Of a stretch of 64,000 nucleotides of DNA, positions 1-9,548 are shown in pieces. This DNA comes from Microbacteriaceae bacterium (lineage in GTDB: Bacteria; Actinomycetota; Actinomycetes; Actinomycetales; Microbacteriaceae), in NCBI GenBank assembly GCA_027487865.1, contig JAIYCT010000002.1:27038-91037 (forward strand). The letters are read 5' to 3'. The notes below the pieces were generated by a model. It saw only the letters and a program-made list of their open reading frames with translations. It was not told the DNA's origin and ran no database searches. The translations under genes were made by a program, and so were the position numbers. How positions within the stretch are numbered: position 1 is the first letter of the stretch; each line of letters opens with the position of its first letter.

Positions 1-114
1 CGCCTGCCAAGCCGTTATCGAAAGCGCAATGTGATCGCGGTAAATCGCCGGCTGAATCTTGTCCCGAAAGAATCGATCCAGTCTCTCTTCAACGGCTTTG
101 GTTCCTTGGTGCAT
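1..114 (-). CDS. Alpha-mannosidase (GH38-like), N-terminal fragment
   Basis: The first 38 codons of a gene that runs off the left edge. Translation from ATG at 114 gives MHQGTKAVEERLDRFFRDKI and then QPAIYRDHIALSITAWQA. The pattern E-R-L-x-R-F-x-R-x-K-I-x-P-A-I-Y followed by a W about 12 residues later matches the start of GH38 alpha-mannosidases of actinobacteria, judged from memory. The ATG overlaps the stop of the upstream alpha-galactosidase (TAATG), so the two are translationally coupled. Such an enzyme would release mannose from oligosaccharides. Only the N-terminus is visible, so the family call is tentative. Confidence 0.55.
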   Translation of the reverse strand, partial: MHQGTKAVEERLDRFFRDKIQPAIYRDHIALSITAWQA

Positions 115-2150
115 TAGCGCTTTGCTCCCTCTGGTCGAATCTCCACGATCCAAGAATTCTTGCCGCCAGCAAGACCTGATAGCAAATCGGCGTTTAGTAG
201 CTTTCCAAGCGCGGTCGATGTGTTTTTGGTCTCTAGGTCGATAACCACATAGTGTCGGTTTTCATCTAGCTGTGTGGGTCTAAATTCAGCCGATGGCGCC
301 GAGCTATCTAGCTTCAGCGACATCACTAGATGCACTTCATCTTCACTGTTCAGGTTTGCGGTTAGCTGCCAGGCGGAGTGTCTCTCGCCTCTGTTTCCGC
401 GCAACGGCGAATCGGTGAGTGAAACCAGATTGGCTGTTGGCAGAACCGGAGCTATGTGATCTCTAAAGATTTGCAAGTGATATCCCAGCCGCTGACTGAG
501 CCGGGCGGGCAACTTTGGCAACGGATAACTGACTCCAAGACGATGGAACATAGCGGCTCTCATAATCACGTCGAAGGTTTCTACCTCGACATTCATCCAG
601 TCGAGTTGCGAAGGCCCGTAGTCGTTTCTCCACCAAGACCATGGCCAGTGAAGAATCGCAAGCGGTGGCAGCATGTGAGCCGAACCCCAGAGCACCTGCA
701 GGTGATGCTCGGTGTAGTCGGGATCACTCAAGAAGAAACAGTGAACGTGTTTTGCAAGACCAAGATCGACTCGTAAGCCACCCGAGGAGCAAGCCTCAAT
801 CAATAGCTGGGGAAAGTCTGCCCGAATTTGATCGAGCAGTTTGTAGAGACCCTCGTAGTGTCGCAACAGTCCATCCCCGGCACCGTGACCGTGATCAGTT
901 CGAGTGCAACCGAACCCAGGATCGATGTTGAAGTCCATCTTCAGCCAGCGCGCTTGCATTGCCGAGACCACGTTCTTCACCGAGTTGTAGGTGTGTGACC
1001 AGCCCTCGGGCGAACCCAGGCAAACATAGCCAAGAAAGCCTGGATCGCTTTGGTCTAGCGAAACTGTGCCAACCCGGTATGAAGGGTCTGGCCGAAGCCC
1101 GCTGTCATCACGAGCCATTGCTCCTGGGTTAGTTTTTCGCAACTCAGATTTAGCACCAACGGCCTCAAGCTCAATCCAAATCCCTGGCGACATTCCCTTT
1201 TCCAAGATAGCCGCACCAAGTTTTTCTAGGCCGTCAGGAAATCGGGCGAGGTTGACGCTAGCCCAGTCACCGCGCAGGTCTGTCCAGTTGGTGTCTAACT
1301 TTGATTCACCAAACCAACCGGCATCAACAACAATCGCGTCGATTGCCATGTGCTGGGCAAGGGTTGCGTTTTCGATGATTACATCTTGAGTCACTTCAGC
1401 ATCTTCATAGGGCCACCAGTGATTCCACTCAATAGGAATCGCATCGGTCAATTTAGTTCGAGGCAGCCAATTGTCGCGAATTGCTGCTTGCAAGTTTCGC
1501 TGAGCCAACTCTTTGCTCTGCGCTGCAGCAACAATCACACTCGGAGCCTCCAGAGTTTCGTCTGGCGCCAACAGTACGTTTAGGTTCCAGGTTGAAATAC
1601 CAGCACTGATGTGCGCGCCGGCTAGAACGTCGATGTGCCAGTTTCCGCTCCAGGCCGGCGAAACTACCACGGTGTAGCCGTCAGACTCTCTGACGAAGTA
1701 AACGATCGGGCTCTCGCCATGCGAGGACCTTCCCGAGCGAACTCCGAAGAACGAGTCGTGCTGGGTTGTCACGGTCTTTGGTCGAAACTCATCCCCCCAG
1801 GCAGAGGCAAAAGACTCAACGCGCCACACCTCACCCTGTAGCGCTAGTGCAGCGCTGTCGAGCCTTGAAATCGAGATCGGGGCTGAGCTTTTGTTTTTGG
1901 CCGTCAACTTGAACTCCCAGACCGCCTGGTCCGAAAGTTGCAATGCCTGCCAGTCGAATTGCAAGCCCTGTGTCTCTGCGGTGGCAGATGCATAAGAGTC
2001 TTTGCAGTTCAGGCGAACTGAAGCTTTAAGGTCAATTTCTTGGCCGGCTAGTGCGGCTCTAAAAGGTATCGAGCTGCTGATCGAATCTGAGCCGAGCAGG
2101 AGATTAAGTAAGGGCGACGCATCAGATGAGGCTTGGAGTCGAAACTTCAT
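114..2150 (-). CDS. Alpha-galactosidase, GH36 (melibiase)
   Basis: A 678-residue cytoplasmic glycosidase with no signal peptide, the usual length for GH36. An N-terminal beta-sandwich precedes a TIM barrel. KMDFN (about residues 404-408) carries the expected nucleophile Asp, and EACSSGGLRVD (about 452-462) carries the acid/base Asp. WWPYEDAEV and VVDAGWFG are further barrel motifs. I chose the ATG at 2150 because the reading frame upstream of it shows no family similarity and lies in the promoter region. The gene overlaps the alpha-mannosidase start downstream and faces away from a Gfo/Idh dehydrogenase. It probably cleaves terminal alpha-galactosyl residues from imported oligosaccharides. 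Substrate linkage is not readable. Confidence 0.85.
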   Translation of the reverse strand: MKFRLQASSDASPLLNLLLGSDSISSSIPFRAALAGQEIDLKASVRLNCKDSYASATAETQGLQFDWQALQLSDQAVWEFKLTAKNKSSAPISISRLDSAALALQGEVWRVESFASAWGDEFRPKTVTTQHDSFFGVRSGRSSHGESPIVYFVRESDGYTVVVSPAWSGNWHIDVLAGAHISAGISTWNLNVLLAPDETLEAPSVIVAAAQSKELAQRNLQAAIRDNWLPRTKLTDAIPIEWNHWWPYEDAEVTQDVIIENATLAQHMAIDAIVVDAGWFGESKLDTNWTDLRGDWASVNLARFPDGLEKLGAAILEKGMSPGIWIELEAVGAKSELRKTNPGAMARDDSGLRPDPSYRVGTVSLDQSDPGFLGYVCLGSPEGWSHTYNSVKNVVSAMQARWLKMDFNIDPGFGCTRTDHGHGAGDGLLRHYEGLYKLLDQIRADFPQLLIEACSSGGLRVDLGLAKHVHCFFLSDPDYTEHHLQVLWGSAHMLPPLAILHWPWSWWRNDYGPSQLDWMNVEVETFDVIMRAAMFHRLGVSYPLPKLPARLSQRLGYHLQIFRDHIAPVLPTANLVSLTDSPLRGNRGERHSAWQLTANLNSEDEVHLVMSLKLDSSAPSAEFRPTQLDENRHYVVIDLETKNTSTALGKLLNADLLSGLAGGKNSWIVEIRPEGAKR

Positions 2151-2176
2151 CGTAAGGACACCCTTTCGTTCATAAA

Positions 2177-2252
2177 CATCATACATTAGGTTTTTTTGGG
2201 CATAGAAAATTGATGTTCCTGAGGTCGATATCAGTCCTAATGGTATGATGAT
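2177..2252. promoter_or_regulatory. Divergent control region with inverted operator-like repeats
   Basis: The 167 bases between the divergent alpha-galactosidase and Gfo/Idh starts hold two copies of one element in opposite orientation: CATCATAC-ATTAGG at 2177-2190 and CCTAAT-GGTATGATGAT at 2236-2252. Each copy reads GTATGATG toward the gene it precedes. TGGTATGAT at 2241-2249 also has the form of an extended -10 box. The same element occurs at four other promoters in the window. It is inferred to be an operator overlapping the promoters, perhaps for the GntR regulator at 8772 or the ROK regulator at 24845. Confidence 0.5.
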
Positions 2253-2317
2253 AAGCATTAATCGCTACTCGCTCTAACATGTAGCTATAGACGATGTCTA
2301 ACTCTAAGGAGCTAATT

Positions 2318-3400
2318 TTGACTGCAGAAGCACCCAAGTTGCGAGCGGCGGTGGTTGGTCTCGGCATGGGAACAGCGCACATGAAGGCCTTTTATCAAAA
2401 CCCGCAGACCGTTCTTGCCGCAATAGCCGGAAAAGAGTTGGAGCGGTTGGCCGCACTTGCAAAAGAGTTCAAAGTTGAAAAGACGGCAGCTGATTGGCAA
2501 GAGCTGGTTGATGATCCAACCATAGACATAATCAGCATTGCCACCCCAAACGCTCTGCACCATCCGATTGCCGTCGCAGCCCTCAATGCCGGCAAGCACG
2601 TCTTCTGCGAAAAGCCGCTAGCGATAACCGCCGAGCAGGCCGAAGAAATGGTGGAAGCAGCAAAGGCAAACAATCGCATTCTTGAAGTTGCTTTCAACTA
2701 TCGTCGCCGAGCAGACATAGGCATGGCTAGGGAATTAGTTGCCTCGGGCAAGCTCGGTCGCGTCTATCACTCAAGAATCAGTTGGAAGAGACGAGCAGGT
2801 ATTCCTGGCTTGACGTCTTGGTTCACCTCGGCCAACCTGGCCGGTGGCGGTGCGGCCATCGACCTTGGCCCGCACATCATCGATTCACTTTTCTACATGT
2901 TGGGGGAGCCTCGAGTGGTTGCGGTCAGTGCGGTCACCTACGGTGAACTTGGCCGAGCCGGCTACGGCGCCATGGATAACTCAAACTACACGCAGGGCAG
3001 TGCGGGCGAGTTTCAGGTCGAAGACCTCTGCAGCGCGCTGCTGAGACTCGATAATGGATCATCGGTGGCACTAGAGATTACCTGGGCTTCTCACGCGGTT
3101 GACAATGAAGACATTTCATTCGAACTCTTGGGCGTCGATTCGGGACTAAGAATTTTCATTCCGAGATATGCAACAGAGAACACGTTGAGCCTGTTCGGCG
3201 ACGAGAATGGCAAGCAATACACTCGCAAACCGAAGGTTTCGTCTACCGGCGAGGGACACCTGGCCGTCATTAACGAGTTCATCGAACACGTCGTCTCTGG
3301 CGATTTTGCCTCACACGCCGGTGATTACGCTCTGCACCGCACGGCCATTATTGACGCCATGTACAGATCGGCTAAAGCCGGGAAAGAGGTAACTCTCTAA
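2318..3400 (+). CDS. Gfo/Idh/MocA family NAD(P)-dependent sugar dehydrogenase
   Basis: A 360-residue oxidoreductase. The Rossmann motif [10 protein letters not shown] is near the N-terminus. [11 protein letters not shown] carries the family Glu-Lys-Pro, and [15 protein letters not shown] is the second-domain GxHxxD signature with the catalytic-type His. I prefer TTG at 2318 because AAGGAG (2306-2311) ends six bases before it. An in-frame ATG at 2294 lies upstream of that ribosome site. The stop overlaps the ThuA-like gene (TAATG). In rhizobial thu operons such a pair (ThuB, ThuA) handles disaccharides through 3-keto derivatives, so oxidation of a glycoside C3 hydroxyl is one reading. Aldose C1 oxidation is the other. 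Confidence 0.85.
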   Translation: MTAEAPKLRAAVVGLGMGTAHMKAFYQNPQTVLAAIAGKELERLAALAKEFKVEKTAADWQELVDDPTIDIISIATPNALHHPIAVAALNAGKHVFCEKPLAITAEQAEEMVEAAKANNRILEVAFNYRRRADIGMARELVASGKLGRVYHSRISWKRRAGIPGLTSWFTSANLAGGGAAIDLGPHIIDSLFYMLGEPRVVAVSAVTYGELGRAGYGAMDNSNYTQGSAGEFQVEDLCSALLRLDNGSSVALEITWASHAVDNEDISFELLGVDSGLRIFIPRYATENTLSLFGDENGKQYTRKPKVSSTGEGHLAVINEFIEHVVSGDFASHAGDYALHRTAIIDAMYRSAKAGKEVTL

Positions 3401-4137
3401 TGACACTCAGAGTCACAATCTGGAACGAAAACATCCACGAGCAGCAGAGCGACTCTGTGCCGGCAAAGATTTACCCGAATGGAATGCACGGCGCAATCAA
3501 GGCCCTTTTGGAAAACGAACTTGGTAGCGCTGTCGAAGTAGCGACCGCCACGCTAGACGAGCCTGAACACGGCCTAACCCAAGCGGTGCTCGACCGAACC
3601 GATGTTCTGATGTGGTGGGGCCACGAGGCACACCCGAGGGTTAGCGACGAGGTTGTGCAGCGCGTTTACGACGCCGTCTTGGGAGGCATGGGCTTGATTG
3701 TCTTGCACTCTGCGCACTATTCGAAAATCTTTAAGAAGCTAATGGGCACAACCTGTTCGCTCAGATGGCGCAGCTCTAGAGATCGCGAGCTGGTATGGAA
3801 CGTCAACCCAAGCCACCCGATTACGCAGGGCCTTCCCGACCCGATTGTTATTCCGTTGCAAGAGATGTATGGCGAGTTCTTCGATATTCCAACCCCGGAC
3901 GAGCTGATTTTCATCTCGAGCTTCACCGGCGGTGAAGTGTTTAGATCTGGCGCAACCTGGCGACGCGGACTGGGCAAGGTTTTCTACTTCTCACCTGGTG
4001 ACCAGGATTATCCGGTCTACCACCAGAAGGAAATCGGAAAGGTTTTGGCAAACGGCGTTCTTTGGGCGAAGCCAATTGTTCGCTCCGAACCTATCGATGC
4101 AACTTTCCACCCGGATGGCTGGATCGAAAAGAACTAG
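3400..4137 (+). CDS. ThuA-like domain protein (trehalose-utilisation family)
   Basis: A 245-residue soluble protein with the glutamine-amidotransferase-like ThuA fold. Recognisable family stretches are [10 protein letters not shown] at the start, [51 protein letters not shown] and [14 protein letters not shown]. It is coupled to the preceding dehydrogenase by a TAATG overlap. In rhizobia ThuA acts with a Gfo/Idh dehydrogenase on 3-keto disaccharides. Transfer of that role here is inference from pairing and context. The 3' end overlaps the convergent permease gene by four bases. Confidence 0.8.
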   Translation: MTLRVTIWNENIHEQQSDSVPAKIYPNGMHGAIKALLENELGSAVEVATATLDEPEHGLTQAVLDRTDVLMWWGHEAHPRVSDEVVQRVYDAVLGGMGLIVLHSAHYSKIFKKLMGTTCSLRWRSSRDRELVWNVNPSHPITQGLPDPIVIPLQEMYGEFFDIPTPDELIFISSFTGGEVFRSGATWRRGLGKVFYFSPGDQDYPVYHQKEIGKVLANGVLWAKPIVRSEPIDATFHPDGWIEKN

Positions 4138-4976
4138 CGGCTTAGGCCAACCTGCAGTCCTCGCATGATGTACTTCGATGCGAAGGTGAGTAGCAGCAGC
4201 GGAACGAGAGCGCTTATGAAAAGACCCGCTGAGGTTAGCGGCTGATCGCTAACGAAGCGCTTTCCGATTGTTGCCAGTGTCGGTGTGAGCAACCTCATCT
4301 GCGCGTCAGGAACCAGAATCAGCGCAAAGATCAGTTCGTTCCAAGTGCCAAGGAACTGCAGCACAGCCAAAGTCGCAATTCCCGAAGCTCCCATTGGCCC
4401 AACAATCGACCAGAGCGTTCTAAAGAAGCCGGCTCCGTCAACTCTTGCTGCCTCAAGCAGCTCATCTGGGATGGCCCTGAAAGTGAGGGTGAGAAAGAAG
4501 ATGGCAAACGGCAAACCGGTGGCGACATAAACCAGTATCAAGCCGGAATAGTCACCGACGATGCCCAATCGAGCCAGCACCAAATAGATAGGAATGATTA
4601 GTACCGGACCCGGGAGCAGCATTACCGAGACGAAGGTCGCGGTGAAGAACTTGCTGCCAAAGACCGGAAGCTTGGCAAGGGCATACCCCGCCAAAGTCGC
4701 GAGAATCAGAATCACCGCAACAGCGCTCGTCGAAACAAAAAGGCTGTTCAAAAATGCGCGACCAACACCGTATTCGTCCCAAAGTTCGATGTAGTTCGTT
4801 ACTGTCCAGTCAACTGGCAGACCAAAAGGGTCACGCTTATAGTCGACGTTGCTGCGCAGCGAGGTAACCACCACAAAGAACAGCGGGTAGATGATGGTCG
4901 CCGCAACCAAGCACATACCGATGAAAATGGGCCACTTGGCGCGCGGTGTAAGTCTTGAGCTGATCGAATCAGACAT
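4134..4976 (-). CDS. Carbohydrate ABC transporter permease, MalG type
   Basis: A 280-residue inner-membrane subunit with about six hydrophobic segments. The EAA loop reads [20 protein letters not shown], where the ATPase docks. It follows the MalF-type gene with one base between stop and start and is the last gene of the importer operon. No ATPase gene accompanies the binding protein and two permeases, so a shared ATPase of the MsiK/UgpC kind encoded elsewhere is inferred. Gene order binding protein, MalF, MalG is standard for CUT1 sugar importers. The likely cargo is an oligosaccharide digested by the neighbouring glycosidases. Confidence 0.9.
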   Translation of the reverse strand: MSDSISSRLTPRAKWPIFIGMCLVAATIIYPLFFVVVTSLRSNVDYKRDPFGLPVDWTVTNYIELWDEYGVGRAFLNSLFVSTSAVAVILILATLAGYALAKLPVFGSKFFTATFVSVMLLPGPVLIIPIYLVLARLGIVGDYSGLILVYVATGLPFAIFFLTLTFRAIPDELLEAARVDGAGFFRTLWSIVGPMGASGIATLAVLQFLGTWNELIFALILVPDAQMRLLTPTLATIGKRFVSDQPLTSAGLFISALVPLLLLTFASKYIMRGLQVGLSR

Positions 4977-4977
4977 G

Positions 4978-5835
4978 CTAGTCGTCCTTTTGTAGCTTGA
5001 ACACGCGGTTCTGCAGCAGTGTCAACAGACCGATAAAGAAGAAGAGCAGCACCGCTAGAGCGGCGCCCGAACCCAAGTTGTTGCTCGAGAAGGCTCGCAG
5101 GTAAACCAAGAAGTCGATCGTGGTTGTCTCATAGCCAGGGCCTCCAGCGGTTATCACAAAGACGAAACCAAACAGCGAGGCGAAGGTGTAAAGAATGTTG
5201 ATGATGAACACGAAGCCGAGTACTTTTCGAATGTTCGGCAACGTGATCGACCAGAGCCTGCGCCACCATCCCGCGCCGTCGATGGCCGCAGCTTCGAAAA
5301 CTGCGGGGTTGATAGAAGTCAGACCCGCGAGAAGCAAGAGTGACTGATAGCCGAAGCCAGACCAGACCAGAGCCAGAATGATGATTAAAATGCTGTAATT
5401 CGAGTCGATGAAGAACTGCATCGGCTCATTGCCAAACAATCCTAGAAACTGGTTTACAGCTCCGTCGTAGCCAAACGCATTTCTAAAGATCAGACCGATT
5501 ACGGCCACCGATAAAACGTTTGGAAGAAAGAAAATTACTCGAAAGAACTTCCATCCCTTGAACTGCTCAAAAAGCAGAATAGAACAGACCAGTGCGGAAA
5601 AGATAACCAGCGGAACTGAAATCAAGAACTTGAAGTTGTTGAGAAAGACCTGGTGAACAATCGGGTCGCTGAAGATTGCGATGTAGTTGTCAAGGCCGCG
5701 CCAGTCGTATGTCAGGCCGTTGGTTTTCGTGAACGAAATGTAAAACGCAAACATAACCGGGAACGCCATAAACCCAGCCACGATTACGAAGCTGGGAAGT
5801 ACCGCGAGGGTTCCGACTAACTTTGATTGCCTCAT
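4978..5835 (-). CDS. Carbohydrate ABC transporter permease, MalF type
   Basis: A 285-residue membrane protein with about six transmembrane segments. The first, LAVLPSFVIVAGFMAFPVMF, follows a short cytoplasmic N-terminus. The EAA loop EAAAIDGAGWWRRLWSITLP is clear. Length and topology fit the UgpA-like permeases of CUT1 importers that lack the extra N-terminal helices of enteric MalF. It lies between the binding-protein gene, separated by a 15-bp stem-loop, and the MalG-type gene. Substrate is unknown. Confidence 0.9.
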   Translation of the reverse strand: MRQSKLVGTLAVLPSFVIVAGFMAFPVMFAFYISFTKTNGLTYDWRGLDNYIAIFSDPIVHQVFLNNFKFLISVPLVIFSALVCSILLFEQFKGWKFFRVIFFLPNVLSVAVIGLIFRNAFGYDGAVNQFLGLFGNEPMQFFIDSNYSILIIILALVWSGFGYQSLLLLAGLTSINPAVFEAAAIDGAGWWRRLWSITLPNIRKVLGFVFIINILYTFASLFGFVFVITAGGPGYETTTIDFLVYLRAFSSNNLGSGAALAVLLFFFIGLLTLLQNRVFKLQKDD

Positions 5836-5861
5836 AATCCACTTCTTTGTGAATAGTGAGC

Positions 5862-5896
5862 CTGAAGGCTGGGAGAGTAAATCTCCCAGCCTTCAG
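5862..5896 (-). terminator. Intercistronic stem-loop after the binding-protein gene
   Basis: A perfect 15-base stem, CTGAAGGCTGGGAGA at 5862-5876 and TCTCCCAGCCTTCAG at 5882-5896, closes a five-base loop between the binding-protein stop and the permease start. No long T-run follows on the minus strand. Partial termination or protection of the upstream mRNA end is therefore more likely than full termination. Such structures commonly raise binding-protein levels above permease levels. Confidence 0.75.
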
Positions 5897-5913
5897 ACTT
5901 TGGTTCTAACTTA

Positions 5914-7266
5914 CTACTTGCCAGTCTCTTGCTCGTAGGAAGCTTTGAGCTGTGCCACTGCATCGGCGGGCGTTATAGCACCGCTGAAGACACCGGCATT
6001 GACCCTGTAGAACAGGTCAATTGTTGCCTGTGGCATAACACTGTCGAAGGCAAAGGTGATGCCATCGGTTGACTGTGCTAGCTGCTCGAACTGCTCCTTG
6101 AGTCTTGGGTTCTTGATAAACGAAGAGTCTCCGTCTTTGTGGTTTGAACCCTGAGTCTGGTAGATCTCAACGAAGCGGTCCTGGTGCTCTGGGCGTGCAA
6201 TGAACTTCAGGAACTCTGCTGCGAGTGCCTTGTTCTTGCTTGCCTTGGTGATTGATAGTGCGATCTCAGGACCACCCGAACCAATCTTCGAGAACTTGGC
6301 ACCCTCTAGCGTTGGAATGAAGAATGACGTTACTGGACCGTCTTCACCAAACGCTTCGGTCATGCCGTTGTTCTCCCAGCTACCAACGAGGTAGTAACCA
6401 GCTTCACCGGCAACGAAGCCCTGACCACCGGCAGTTACCTGCGCGGCATCTGGGTTGTTGACTCCACTCTTACCCCAGTCGGCGAATGCCTGGTAGGCCT
6501 TCAACATTGCTGGGTCGTCAACTGGAATCTTGCCGCTGTACATGTCAGTGAAGGCAGTCTGACCTAGCTCGCCACCAACCATGTTCGAGATGAACCATGC
6601 GCCAGGGTAGCCTTCCAAGTTTCCGGTGTAGAAACCGTTCTTGTCGGTCTTGTCGGAGATCTGCTTTGCGTTTGCAACCAGAGCTTCCCAAGTCGCAGGC
6701 TTAACGCTTGGGTCAATGCCAGCTTCCTTTAGAACATCGGCGTTCTGGAAAACAACAAATAGGTTTCCAGCACCGTAGGTCATACCTAGAAGTCTTCCGT
6801 CAGAAGCAAAGCCTTCACGGTTGACGTACTGTCCAGCCATCGAGTCGAGCATGTCCTTCGGTAGCAGAGGGTCTAGGTCTTCGAAGAAGTCAGCGAACGA
6901 AGTGGTTGGTCCACCTGCGTACTGAACTCGAATGTCAGGACCGGTTCCTGCAATTGCTGCAGCCTGGAACGCGGCGGCGTTAGAGGAGATGTCGCCACCC
7001 TGCTGAACGATGGTTACTGTGACGCCCGGGTTTGCTTCCTCGAACTCCACACCCATTTGGTTAAGGAATGCTTTGTCGGCGTATGGATCATCCGATGGGT
7101 CTTTTCCTAGAATTCCTGTGTCCCAGATGAGCAGTTCACCAGTTAGTGCTGCCGCTTCATCTGTTGGTGCCACCGGGTCAACAGTTGCTGCCGGGGCACA
7201 AGCTACAAGGCTGCCGGTGGTCAGCGCCAATGCTGCCAACACTCCAGCCAATTTACTTATTTTCAT
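5914..7266 (-). CDS. Sugar ABC transporter solute-binding lipoprotein
   Basis: A 450-residue extracellular binding protein of the CUT1 family (SBP family 1). MKISKLAGVLAALALTTG is a signal peptide and LVAC is the lipobox, with the Cys as lipidation site. GELLIWDTGILG begins the mature domain and the C-terminal part holds GGPEIALSITKASKNKALAAEFLKF-type features. ATG at 7266 is preferred over an upstream in-frame start because AAAGGAAAG precedes it and the signal peptide begins there. It captures the sugar for the two permeases downstream. A 5' leader of about 120 bases separates it from the motif at 7397. Confidence 0.9.
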   Translation of the reverse strand: MKISKLAGVLAALALTTGSLVACAPAATVDPVAPTDEAAALTGELLIWDTGILGKDPSDDPYADKAFLNQMGVEFEEANPGVTVTIVQQGGDISSNAAAFQAAAIAGTGPDIRVQYAGGPTTSFADFFEDLDPLLPKDMLDSMAGQYVNREGFASDGRLLGMTYGAGNLFVVFQNADVLKEAGIDPSVKPATWEALVANAKQISDKTDKNGFYTGNLEGYPGAWFISNMVGGELGQTAFTDMYSGKIPVDDPAMLKAYQAFADWGKSGVNNPDAAQVTAGGQGFVAGEAGYYLVGSWENNGMTEAFGEDGPVTSFFIPTLEGAKFSKIGSGGPEIALSITKASKNKALAAEFLKFIARPEHQDRFVEIYQTQGSNHKDGDSSFIKNPRLKEQFEQLAQSTDGITFAFDSVMPQATIDLFYRVNAGVFSGAITPADAVAQLKASYEQETGK

Positions 7267-7396
7267 TCGCTTTCCTTTCATGGAGGTTTTGAACCACACG
7301 TGAAAACCGGAGGCCACCACGCGCTTCGTGAGGAAGGCAATTAATACCTAAATTTGCCCGTCACACTTTTTACATTCTTGGACCACATTTCCATTA

Positions 7397-7483
7397 CATC
7401 ATACGAACGGACCTTAATTGGAGGGCATTTGGCGAAAAAAAGTCAAGAAACGGTAACGATTCGTCGTAAAGGTATGACGAATT
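7397..7483. promoter_or_regulatory. Divergent control region of the importer and catabolic operons
   Basis: Two elements face opposite genes. CATCATAC at 7397-7404 reads GTATGATG toward the binding-protein gene. An imperfect inverted repeat, ATTCGTCGTA (7459-7468) and TATGACGAAT (7473-7482) with AAGG between, faces the dehydratase gene. The right arm recurs exactly at 26094-26103 in front of the second sugar operon. A dyad of this kind fits a dimeric repressor, and the FadR-type regulator two genes downstream is the nearest candidate. Confidence 0.55.
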
Positions 7484-7546
7484 GTTGTATTCTCTCAGAA
7501 TGTTCTTGATAAGTTATGCAACTCGGGTCCCAAATGGAAGGCACCA

Positions 7547-8749
7547 ATGAGAATCGATTCGGTCGAGTTCTTCTATGCGGCTATGCCCGAAGTGACCCTC
7601 GAGGCCGACGGTAGCCAGGATGCGCTTCTTGTCCGGGTGATCGGCGAGGACGGCAGCGTTGGCTGGGGTGAGTGTGAGGCATCGCCGCTCACTTCGATAG
7701 CGGCATTTGTGACCCCGAGATCGCACGGGGTTTGCCAGCCGGTCTCAGCAAGCGTTATCGGTGAGCGGGTTAGCGATCCCAGGGACATTCTGAGGCTCAG
7801 CCAATTGGTTGCCAGAAACAGCATGGATCTTCTGCAGGCCGCACACACCTGGTCCGGAGTCGAAATTGCTCTCTGGGATCTTCTAGGTCGCAAGCTAGAG
7901 CAGCCGGTTTGGAAACTGCTCGGCTACCAGAAGAATTTTGCAAAGGTGCCCTACGCCTCGATGCTCATGGGTGACACACCGCAGTCAACACTCGAGCGCG
8001 CTCGCGATGCAAGGGCAAAAGGATTCAGAGCGGTTAAGTTCGGTTGGGGAAACTACGGCACTGCAGATGTTCAAGACGATGCAGATCACGTTGCCGCAGC
8101 CCGCGAAGGCCTTGGCCCTGATGCAGATCTGCTTATCGACGCGGGGCAAATCTGGGGTGACAATGTCGAACTCGCCATCGCGAGAATTCCGGCGTTGCAA
8201 AAAGCCGGCGCTACCTGGCTCGAAGAACCTTTCTTTGCCCACGCCTTCAAGGCCTATGCAGAGCTAGCCAAGGTATCTGGCGGCGTCGGTCTTGCCGGTG
8301 GAGAAGGCGCGCACACCGAACACATGGCTATGAACCTTATCGACTTTGGCTCAGTGAAATTCATTCAGGTTGATTCGGCGCGAATTGGCGGCATCGGCCC
8401 ATCCAAGATTGTTGCCGAGCACGCTGTTCGGAACGATGCGACCTACGTGAATCACACCTTCACCTCTCACCTTGCTCTGTCGGCTTCGATGCAGGCCTTC
8501 GTCGGTCTCGAGAATCACAGGATTTGCGAATACCCGGTCGAACCAAAGTCGGTTGCATGGGATCTCTCGGTTGAACACATCGAGGTTGATGCCAACGGAG
8601 AAATCATGGCTCCGGATGCTCCGGGTCTAGGAATTCAGATCGACGAGCAAGCACTTCTGCCTTACCTTCGAGAAGTCGAGATTAAGATCGATGGCCAGGT
8701 TGCTTACGAGAGCACTGCCCTCGACACAGCGACTAGGGTAGGACATTAG
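7547..8749 (+). CDS. Enolase-superfamily sugar-acid dehydratase
   Basis: A 400-residue member of the mandelate racemase/muconate lactonizing group. Visible Mg ligands are D198 (LLIDAG), E226 (WLEEPF) and E253 (GGEGA). K164 in AVKFGWG lies on the second barrel strand. H303 (VNHTF) with D276 (QVDSARIGG) makes the His-Asp dyad typical of sugar-acid dehydratases. It probably removes water from an aldonate to give a 2-keto-3-deoxy acid. Neighbouring lactonase, SDR and FAH genes agree with that step. It starts the operon that also encodes the GntR regulator. Which aldonate (pentonate, fuconate, rhamnonate or other) cannot be told from the sequence. Confidence 0.8.
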   Translation: MRIDSVEFFYAAMPEVTLEADGSQDALLVRVIGEDGSVGWGECEASPLTSIAAFVTPRSHGVCQPVSASVIGERVSDPRDILRLSQLVARNSMDLLQAAHTWSGVEIALWDLLGRKLEQPVWKLLGYQKNFAKVPYASMLMGDTPQSTLERARDARAKGFRAVKFGWGNYGTADVQDDADHVAAAREGLGPDADLLIDAGQIWGDNVELAIARIPALQKAGATWLEEPFFAHAFKAYAELAKVSGGVGLAGGEGAHTEHMAMNLIDFGSVKFIQVDSARIGGIGPSKIVAEHAVRNDATYVNHTFTSHLALSASMQAFVGLENHRICEYPVEPKSVAWDLSVEHIEVDANGEIMAPDAPGLGIQIDEQALLPYLREVEIKIDGQVAYESTALDTATRVGH

Positions 8750-8771
8750 CGCCCAACAATCCGAGGTGAAG

Positions 8772-9548
8772 ATGGACAATACCTACGAACCCCTCAGTGG
8801 TTCTCGGTCATCTATCCGGGGACTTCAAAAGACAATCATCGAGGGCATCGGCAGAACCATAGTCGGAGGCAAGATTTTGCCCGGTGAGTTTTTGCCTACC
8901 GAACCCGAGCTTGGTGCTAACTACAACGTCAGCCGCACCTCGGTTCGAGAGGCCATGCGCGTGCTTTCGGCCAAGGGCTTGATTGAGATTCGCCAGAAGG
9001 TTGGCACTCGGGTTCAAGAGCCCGAGCACTGGAACATTTTCGATTCCGACATTCTTCGCTGGCATCACCAAGAAGGGCGCGGCGACGCAGTGATGCTCGA
9101 TTTGATTGAGCTTCGTCAGATTCTCGAACCGGCAGCCGCGAAGCTGGCCGCAAACAGAGCAAACATGGATCAGCACCGCAGCTTGAAGTTGGCTATTCAG
9201 ACCATGCAAGACCAACTGGACAGCCCCGAAGACTTTGCGAGGGCAGATCTTGATTTTCACCTTGCGGTTTATGAAGCAAGCCAGAACTCATTCCTACTGC
9301 AGTTCGGTTCGGTAGTGAGTGACTTTCTTAGACGCGTATTCATTATTCAGCAGCAGGCCATTCGCGGTCGAGAGGCATTAGAGCTCGACGTCCAGTTACA
9401 CAACGAAGTTTATGAAGCGATAAATCGCGGCGATGGCCAGTTGGCTGCCGACACAATGCTGACCGTTGTTCTAGAGGGAAAAAATTCGCTTATCCAGGCT
9501 CTAAAGTCTGGCGCTAATTCAAACGACCTAAGCCGCCGAGGTGAGTGA
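8772..9548 (+). CDS. FadR-family (GntR/FCD) transcriptional regulator
   Basis: A 258-residue repressor. The N-terminal winged helix-turn-helix includes LPTEPELGANYNVSRTSVRE and AMRVLSAKGLIEIRQKVGT. The C-terminal all-helical FCD effector domain shows DLDFHLAVYEAS and QLHNEVYEAINRGD, with the Asp/His residues that hold a metal in this family. ATG at 8772 has GAGG five bases upstream. The GTG at 8766 overlaps that ribosome site and lacks its own. Lying inside the catabolic operon, it probably senses a sugar acid made by the pathway and binds the dyads upstream. Confidence 0.9.
   Translation: MDNTYEPLSGSRSSIRGLQKTIIEGIGRTIVGGKILPGEFLPTEPELGANYNVSRTSVREAMRVLSAKGLIEIRQKVGTRVQEPEHWNIFDSDILRWHHQEGRGDAVMLDLIELRQILEPAAAKLAANRANMDQHRSLKLAIQTMQDQLDSPEDFARADLDFHLAVYEASQNSFLLQFGSVVSDFLRRVFIIQQQAIRGREALELDVQLHNEVYEAINRGDGQLAADTMLTVVLEGKNSLIQALKSGANSNDLSRRGE

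Noticed and set aside
641..1841. Plus-strand open frames opposite the alpha-galactosidase, and similar frames opposite other genes
   Set aside because: They lie antisense to clear genes, have no family motifs or ribosome sites, and follow from codon bias of the real gene.
4134..7266. Importer considered broken because no ATPase gene is present
   Set aside because: Actinobacterial CUT1 importers commonly use a shared ATPase encoded elsewhere. All three genes are intact.
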